Source: an uncultured Pseudorhodobacter sp.
Lineage (GTDB): Bacteria; Pseudomonadota; Alphaproteobacteria; Rhodobacterales; Rhodobacteraceae
Length of the DNA stretch: 5,784 bases
Assembly (NCBI GenBank): GCA_945952425.1
Contig: CAMFIX010000219.1
Location: forward strand, 1 to 5,784
Direction: 5' to 3'
Below the pieces are notes generated by a model that saw only the letters and a program-made list of their open reading frames with translations, was not told the origin of the DNA and made no database searches. Below are positions 1-4,900 of the stretch, piece after piece. Position 1 is the first letter of the stretch, and each line of letters opens with the position of its first letter. The position numbers and the translations under genes are program-made.

Positions 1-88
1 CGGTGCCGATCATGTCGCCGACCTTCACTTCGGCGAAACCCGCGGCGGGCAGCAGGGCAAGGGCGCAAACGAGCAGGGTCTTCTTCAT
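1..88 (-). CDS. Small exported protein, N-terminus only (cut by window edge)
   Basis: The first 29 codons of a gene that leaves the window on the left. The start at 88 was chosen because GGAG lies six bases upstream; an in-frame ATG at 100 would place that GGAG inside the coding region. The peptide begins MKKTLLVCALALLPAAGFA and continues EVKVGDMIGT: two lysines, a hydrophobic core and a good signal peptidase I site after GFA, so the product is exported, most likely to the periplasm. Cys8 lies inside the hydrophobic core and is not followed by a lipobox-style cleavage site, so a lipoprotein is unlikely. The mature start EVKVGDMIGT recalls small PepSY-like periplasmic proteins of Rhodobacterales, but too little is visible to assign a family. 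The gene is separated from the RTX operon by a probable terminator and should have its own promoter. Confidence 0.72.
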   Translation of the reverse strand, partial: MKKTLLVCALALLPAAGFAEVKVGDMIGT

Positions 89-94
89 CGGGAA

Positions 95-98
95 CTCC
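95..98 (-). promoter_or_regulatory. Ribosome binding site of the small exported protein
   Basis: GGAG with a six-base spacer (TTCCCG) before the ATG at 88. It decides this start over the in-frame ATG at 100. Confidence 0.65.
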
Positions 99-226
99 AT
101 TCCAGCCGGTGATTCGGCATGGGAGCGATCTATCGGCCGGACTTCTTTCGAAACCATATGCCGCAGGGCAGAAATCCGGGCCCGTAAGCATCTGCTGATC
201 CCTCTACACCCGCGATTTCAAGCCAC
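99..226 (-). other. Intergenic leader of the small exported protein gene
   Basis: This is non-coding between the operon hairpin and the ribosome binding site of the next gene, and should hold that gene's promoter and 5' leader. A TTGAAA at 221-216 resembles a -35 box, but the hexamer 17 bases on (TCAGCA) is a poor -10, so no promoter is called with confidence. I see no tRNA, small RNA or repeat here. Confidence 0.4.
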
Positions 227-251
227 AGGCCGCCCCGGTCGGGGGCGGCCT
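227..251 (-). terminator. Probable transcription terminator of the RTX operon
   Basis: A perfect 10-bp stem (AGGCCGCCCC at 227-236 pairing with 242-251) with a 5-base loop, 19 bases after the stop of the 546-residue gene. Nine of ten pairs are G-C. There is no long U run afterwards on the minus strand (TGTGGCTTG), so its strength as an intrinsic terminator is uncertain. On the plus strand only a short TT follows, and no plus-strand gene ends here. Confidence 0.65.
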
Positions 252-270
252 TCGTGACATGCGGGGCAGG

Positions 271-1911
271 TCAGGCGAAAAGGAAATCCATCGGCGTCAG
301 ACCTGCGACGCCGTCCAGGATGACGACCGTGCTGCCAAGATCGACGCGGGTATCGCCCCCGACTTCCGTCCACGAAACCTGCGTGGCCGCGATCCCTTGC
401 AACACGAGGCGATCCACACCTTGGGCGAAGTCCGTCACGTGATCGACCCCGCCCCGGGCGGCGAAGACGAAACGGTCCGCCCCCAGACCGCCGGTCAGGA
501 CATCGGCCCCGCGCCCTCCTGCGATCCAGTCGTCGCCATAGCCACCGATCAGCTGGTTTGCCGCATCCGACCCCGTCAGGCTGACGGAAGACAGGCAAAG
601 CCCGGCATCGACGTTTTCGAAGCCCTTCGTCACCCCGGCATCGCCCGCCACCTGGTCGGTGGCCGCCAGGACGACCGCCGTGGCGCTGCGCAAGACCAGC
701 GTATCTACCCCGGCACCGCCATCGGCCACCAGGTCGGCGGCGTCCCAGATCACCCGGTCCGCCCCATCCCCGCCGTAAAGCTTGTCGGCCCCCGCCCCGC
801 CATCCAGCGTGTCGGCGCCCCCCTTGCCGGTCAGCACATCCGCGCCGCCCTGGCCGTAAAGCCGCTCGGCCCCGTTGGTGCCGGTGAGCGTCCCGCTGCC
901 GATGTGCAGCGTGTCCGCTGCCCCGGTGATCGTGACCTGAAGCGCGCCAGCCGTGCCATCGACCGAGGCAATCGCCAGCGTCTCGACCAGGCTTTGGCCC
1001 GCGCCGAGCGCCTGCACCTCCAAGGCATCGGCATCCAGCCGGAAGCTCCAGCCCGAGGCATCCACGGCAAAGACCCCATGGGCCGAGGCGAAGACGCCCG
1101 AGGTCGCCAGCGCCGATTGCCCGTCGTCCACATCGGTGACGGTGACGAGGCCATTCGCGACGCCGCCCTCCTCGGTCAGCATGCCCCTGGTTCCCGCGAA
1201 ACTGGCGGCGTCATTGACCCCGGTGACGGTGAAGGCCGCTTGCGCCGGGGTCAGGTGCAGCCCGTCGCTGACCTGGTAATCGACCGTGACGAGTTGGGTT
1301 GCCCCCGCCGCCAGGTGGTCGAAGGCGGCATTGCCGGGGTCCAGCGTCAGGCGGCCGCCGTCGAAGCTGACGCCCTGGGGCAGGGTGCCCATGACGGCCG
1401 CCAAGCTGGCGCCGGGCTCGGTGGCCAGCGCCAGGGGATCGACCGAAACGGCCGCCCCGCCCTCGGTGGCCGTCGCCGTCACGATGCCCGAAACCACCGG
1501 CGCCTGCGGCACCAGCCAGATGTCGCCATCGGTGAACTGCAGATGTTCGACCCCCACGGCGATGGTGCGGGCCCCGCCCACCAGGTCGGTGATCGTCAGC
1601 CCGAAGCCCGCGACAGAGGTCACCCGAAACTCGGCCATCGTGCCCGCGAAAGAGACCGTGTCATAACCCGCCCCGCCGTCGATTCCCGTGGCGGGCGTCA
1701 GCATCGCGCCATTCGTCGCCGTCCGGTCGATCAGGATCAGGTCGTCGCCCGCGCCGCCATCGACGCGGTTGGTGCCCGCCCCGCCGTCGATCGTGTCGTT
1801 CCCATCGCCGCCCGACAGCGAGTCGTTGCCGTCGAGCCCAAGGATCAGCTCGTCCCCCGGTCCGCCCAGGATCGTGTCGGCACCCGCGGTGCCTGTCAGT
1901 GTCGCAGTCAT
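271..1911 (-). CDS. RTX calcium-binding protein with VCBS/cadherin-like domains, probable type I secretion substrate
   Basis: Complete 546-residue protein. The ATG at 1911 has a Shine-Dalgarno GAGGA five bases or so upstream, and RTX repeats begin at residue 6, so there is no room for a Sec signal peptide. Layout: RTX nonapeptides 6-60 (GADTILGG, GNDSLSGG, GNDTIDGG); an RTX-linked beta module about 61-135 (VEHLQFTDGD); a cadherin-like/VCBS domain about 138-230 (ATEGG...LPQGVSFDGGRLTLDPG...VTGVNDA); a second VCBS domain about 231-333 (VTDVDDGQSA, GWSFRLDADALEVQALGAGQ); RTX repeats about 338-398 and 445-481; and a C-terminal region (FVFAARGGVDHVTDFAQGVD) ending MDFLFA. The one cysteine is C439. 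Known members of this architecture are exported by type I secretion and are often adhesion or matrix proteins; no enzymatic motif is visible. It is coupled to the large RTX gene upstream and followed by a strong hairpin. The specific function is unknown. Confidence 0.93.
   Translation of the reverse strand: MTATLTGTAGADTILGGPGDELILGLDGNDSLSGGDGNDTIDGGAGTNRVDGGAGDDLILIDRTATNGAMLTPATGIDGGAGYDTVSFAGTMAEFRVTSVAGFGLTITDLVGGARTIAVGVEHLQFTDGDIWLVPQAPVVSGIVTATATEGGAAVSVDPLALATEPGASLAAVMGTLPQGVSFDGGRLTLDPGNAAFDHLAAGATQLVTVDYQVSDGLHLTPAQAAFTVTGVNDAASFAGTRGMLTEEGGVANGLVTVTDVDDGQSALATSGVFASAHGVFAVDASGWSFRLDADALEVQALGAGQSLVETLAIASVDGTAGALQVTITGAADTLHIGSGTLTGTNGAERLYGQGGADVLTGKGGADTLDGGAGADKLYGGDGADRVIWDAADLVADGGAGVDTLVLRSATAVVLAATDQVAGDAGVTKGFENVDAGLCLSSVSLTGSDAANQLIGGYGDDWIAGGRGADVLTGGLGADRFVFAARGGVDHVTDFAQGVDRLVLQGIAATQVSWTEVGGDTRVDLGSTVVILDGVAGLTPMDFLFA
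469..900 (-). repeat. C-terminal RTX blocks of the 546-residue protein
   Basis: Two blocks, residues about 338-398 and 445-481, separated by about 45 residues (VDTLVLRSATAVVLAATDQ...KGFENVDAG) of a non-repeat RTX-linked module. The repeats read GTNGAERLYG, QGGADVLTG, KGGADTLDG, GAGADKLYG, GDGADRVIW, then IGGYGDDWIAGGRGADVLTGG. They precede the probable secretion region that ends MDFLFA. Confidence 0.86.
913..1500 (-). repeat. Two cadherin-like/VCBS domains of the 546-residue protein
   Basis: Residues about 138-230 and 231-333. The first has the ATEGG opening, LPQGVSFDGG and a TVDYQVSDG strand, ending VTGVNDA. The second follows the VCBS consensus more closely: LTEEGGVANGLVTVTDVDDG, then HGVFAVDASGWSFRLDADA, VQALGAGQSLVET and VTITGAADT. 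Such Ig-like domains are common in secreted bacterial adhesins and matrix proteins and usually serve as spacers or binding modules. Confidence 0.8.
1732..1896 (-). repeat. N-terminal RTX block of the 546-residue protein
   Basis: Residues 6-60 hold about six nonapeptides: TAGADTILG, GPGDELILG, LDGNDSLSG, GDGNDTIDG, GAGTNRVDG, GAGDDLILI. An RTX block at the extreme N-terminus is less usual than the C-terminal position. Confidence 0.88.
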
Positions 1912-1916
1912 GATGT

Positions 1917-1920
1917 CCTC
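1917..1920 (-). promoter_or_regulatory. Ribosome binding site overlapping the upstream stop codon
   Basis: The minus strand reads TTG TGA GGACATC ATG. GAGG (extended GAGGA) shares two bases with the TGA stop of the large gene and stands five bases before the ATG of the 546-residue gene. The gap between the genes is 7 bases. This arrangement favours translational coupling and shows that the two genes share one mRNA. Confidence 0.85.
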
Positions 1921-4900
1921 ACAAGATGAAGTCGGTGGCGACCGGGGCCGTCCCGGTCAGCGTGTCGAAGCGCAGGACGACGTCGGCGATGCCGTCTCCG
2001 TTGGTGTCGCCCTGCAGCTGCAGAACGCCCGCAATCGTGGCCAGGCGCAGCTCTCCGGCGTGGCGGCCGAAGGCGGCGGCGTCGATGAAGACGAAGGCCT
2101 GGTCGCCCGCGGTCGACAGGTCGGCGTCGATGGCCGACAGGTCGATGAGATCGACGCCGGTCTGGAAGTCGGTCACCAGGTCCGGGCCCGCGCGCAGGCT
2201 GTCCTTCTGGGCGAAGGCGAAGCTGTCCGATCCCGCGCCGCCGGTCAGCGTATCCGCCCCGGCTCCGCCGGTCAGGAGATCGTTGCCCGCCCCGCCAGAC
2301 AGCACGTCATTGCCCGCCCCCCCGGTCAGGCCATTGTCTTGCGCACCGCCGATCAGCGTGTCGGCGCCGATCCCGCCCACCGCATCCTCGATGGTGGTCC
2401 GGGTCGCGGCCGTCATCCCCGCCGTGATCGCATCGGCGATGTTCGAGGAATTGGCGGTCAGCGTCACGACCGTGCCCCGGCCGAGCTGCGTCACCAGATC
2501 CTGGTAGGTCGCCTCGTATCCCCCCGCCACGGCAAAGATCGGGATGATGCCTGCCGCCTGCAGGGCCTGGGCGACTTGGGCGATCATCGGGTAATCCTCG
2601 CCGATGCCGCCGCCGTCCAGGATAGCGTCGCCGTTGTTGGCCGTGGTGATCCCGGCCGCCGCGCCATCGCCCGCCACATGGAAGGGCGCATCGGTGAAAA
2701 GCACCACGAAGCGCGCCGAATCCGCGCGGAAGCCGGTTTCGGCGGCATGCAGGCTCAGCTGCATCAGCGCTTCGATCTGGCTTTCCGGCCCATCCGCGCC
2801 GTTGAGATTGGTGACGCGGTTGTAAGTCGCGGCAAGTGTTGCCGCATCGGGGGACAGGGCCTGCTCCAGCTGGTAAACCCATTCGCCCGCCACCCCGAAA
2901 GGCGCAATCGGCTTGTCCACGAAGGAACTCAGCCCGAACGCGGCATTGGCCTGCACCGCCTGGATGGCGGCCACCACCTGCGGCACGAGGCCGCGCACCG
3001 TGGCAATGTCATCCGCGAAGCTGCCGGTCAGATCCTGCAGGAACTGCACGTCAAGCGGCGAGACGGTCGAGCCGCCGCCGCCCAGGTGGACATGCTCGTT
3101 CTCGATCACGCTGTCGGTCGTGCCCGAAAGGTCGATGTATTCCCCCACCGTCCCATCCGACGCATCCAGCGTGTCATGGCCAAGGAAGTCCTCGATCTCG
3201 GCGCTGGCGCCATGGATGCGGTAGCGGTCGTTGCCTGCCCCGCCCGAGAGGGTGTCATGCCCCGAGGTCGCGCGGAGGTCGTCGTCGCCCTCGCCCGCCA
3301 AAAGCAGGTCGTTGCCCGCCCCGCCGTCGATGCTGTCATTGCCCGTGCCGCCCTCCAGCACGTTGTCGCCCGCGCCCCCGGTCAGGCTATGCGCCGTGCC
3401 GCCCAGGCGGACGATCTCGGCATCGCCCGCGAAGGTGATGCCGTCTTTCATCAAGATGACCGTATCCGTCCCCGAAACATCGACGATGGTCGCGCCCGAG
3501 GCGGTCAGAACGTAAGTGTCATCCCCCGCCCCGCCGTCCAGCGTATCGGCCCCGCCATTGCCGGTCAGCGTGTCGTTGCCCTCCATGCCCTGCAAAAGGT
3601 CGTTGCCGGTCGCGCCGTTCAGCACGTTGGCCTCGGCATTGCCCGTCCCGGTCAGGCCCCCCTTGGTCAGGCTCAGCACATCGACACCCGCCGTCATCGT
3701 CCAGCTGACCGAGGAAAGAACCGTGTCGCGCCCGCCGACATCCGTCACAACGTCGCCGGCATTGTCCACGCGGTAAGTGTCGTCACCGAGCCCCCCCACC
3801 AGCGTGTCGGCCCCGAGCCCACCCGAAAGCGTGTCGGAAAGATCCGTTCCGGTGATCAGGTTGTTCAGCGCATTGCCCGTGCCGACATGGGCCGCGTCGA
3901 CCAGCGTCAGGTTTTCGAGGTTGGCGCCAAGCACCAGGTCGGCCGAGGACACGACCGTGTCGGTCCCTGCATTCGCGCCTTCCACGATCGTGTCCAGACC
4001 GTCGGTGAAATAGGTGTCGTTGCCGCGCCCCCCGATCAGCGTATCGGCACCCAGCCCGCCGTCCAGGCTGTCCGCCCCGGTGCTGCCCTGGATCGTGTTG
4101 GCGATCTCCGAGCCCGTGCCGCGCAGGCCTGCCTTGGTCAGGACCAGGGTCTCGACCTCGCCCGCAAGGGTGAAGGAGGCCGAGGCATAGACCGTGTCCT
4201 GGCCATCGCCCGCCACTTCGATCACGCGGTCAAGGCTGTTGTCCACGTAATAGCTGTCGTTCCCGGCAAGACCGCGCATCGTATCCGCGCCCGCCTTGCC
4301 ATCCAGAGTGTTGTTCAGCGCGTTGCCCGTCAGGTCATTGGCCAGGGCGTTGCCCGTGCCGCGCAGGGCGGCGCCCTCCAGAACCAGGTTCTCGACATTG
4401 GCGCCCAGCGTGGCATCCAGGCTGGCGCGTACCGTGTCGATGCCGCCGCCGGTCGCCTCGATCACCACGTCCCCCGCATCATCGACGACATAGGTGTCGT
4501 TGCCGCCGCCGCCCGCCATCGTGTCGGCGCCCCCGCCGCCGTCCAGCAGATTGGCCTTGCCGTTGCCCGTGATCTGGTTGGCCTCGGCATTGCCGGTGCC
4601 CCAAAGCGCGTTTCCCGTCAGGACCAGGTTCTCGACATGGGCCGAAAGCGTTGCGTTCAGCGCGCTGATGACCGTGTCGTTGCCCTCGCCCGCTGCCTCA
4701 AAGACCACGTCGCCCACCGTGTCGAGCACATAAAGGTCATCGCCCGCGCCGCCGATCAGGCTGTCGGCACCCGCCCCGCCTTCCAGCGTGTCGTTGCCCG
4801 CCCCCGTGTCGATCGTGTCGTTGCCGCCAAGGCCAAGCACGCTGTCGTTGCCCGCCCCGATGGCATGATAGGGGCCGCCGTAGCCTGCGCCGATCAGGTC

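Noticed and set aside
191..250. A possible tRNA-like stretch before the hairpin
   Set aside because: No cloverleaf can be drawn: there is no acceptor stem or T-loop consensus, and the only strong pairing is the terminator-like stem.
3..257. An 84-residue plus-strand frame at the left end
   Set aside because: It runs antisense through the signal-peptide gene, the leader and the hairpin, has no ribosome binding site in view, and its product is low-complexity Arg/Pro-rich.
259..1929. A 556-residue open frame on the plus strand covering almost the whole 546-residue RTX gene
   Set aside because: Its translation is Arg/Gly/Pro/His-rich with no recognisable domain, and it is exactly antisense to a gene with clear RTX and VCBS motifs. 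Long antisense frames are expected opposite GC-rich genes.
3047..3055. An LDV tripeptide, a known integrin ligand motif
   Set aside because: It lies in the predicted first buried beta-strand of the vWA domain, where integrin beta subunits have a similar hydrophobic strand; chance match.
2836..3438. A 200-residue plus-strand frame opposite the vWA and RTX region
   Set aside because: Almost entirely Arg, Pro, Ser and Cys with no domain signal; a shadow of the RTX codons.
1739..4860. Short recurring strings such as GTGTCGTTGCC and GCCCCGCCG, looking like interspersed repeats or a CRISPR array
   Set aside because: They fall at the codons for GNDT, GADT and GGAG in RTX nonapeptides, keep the reading frame and have no unique spacers of constant length.
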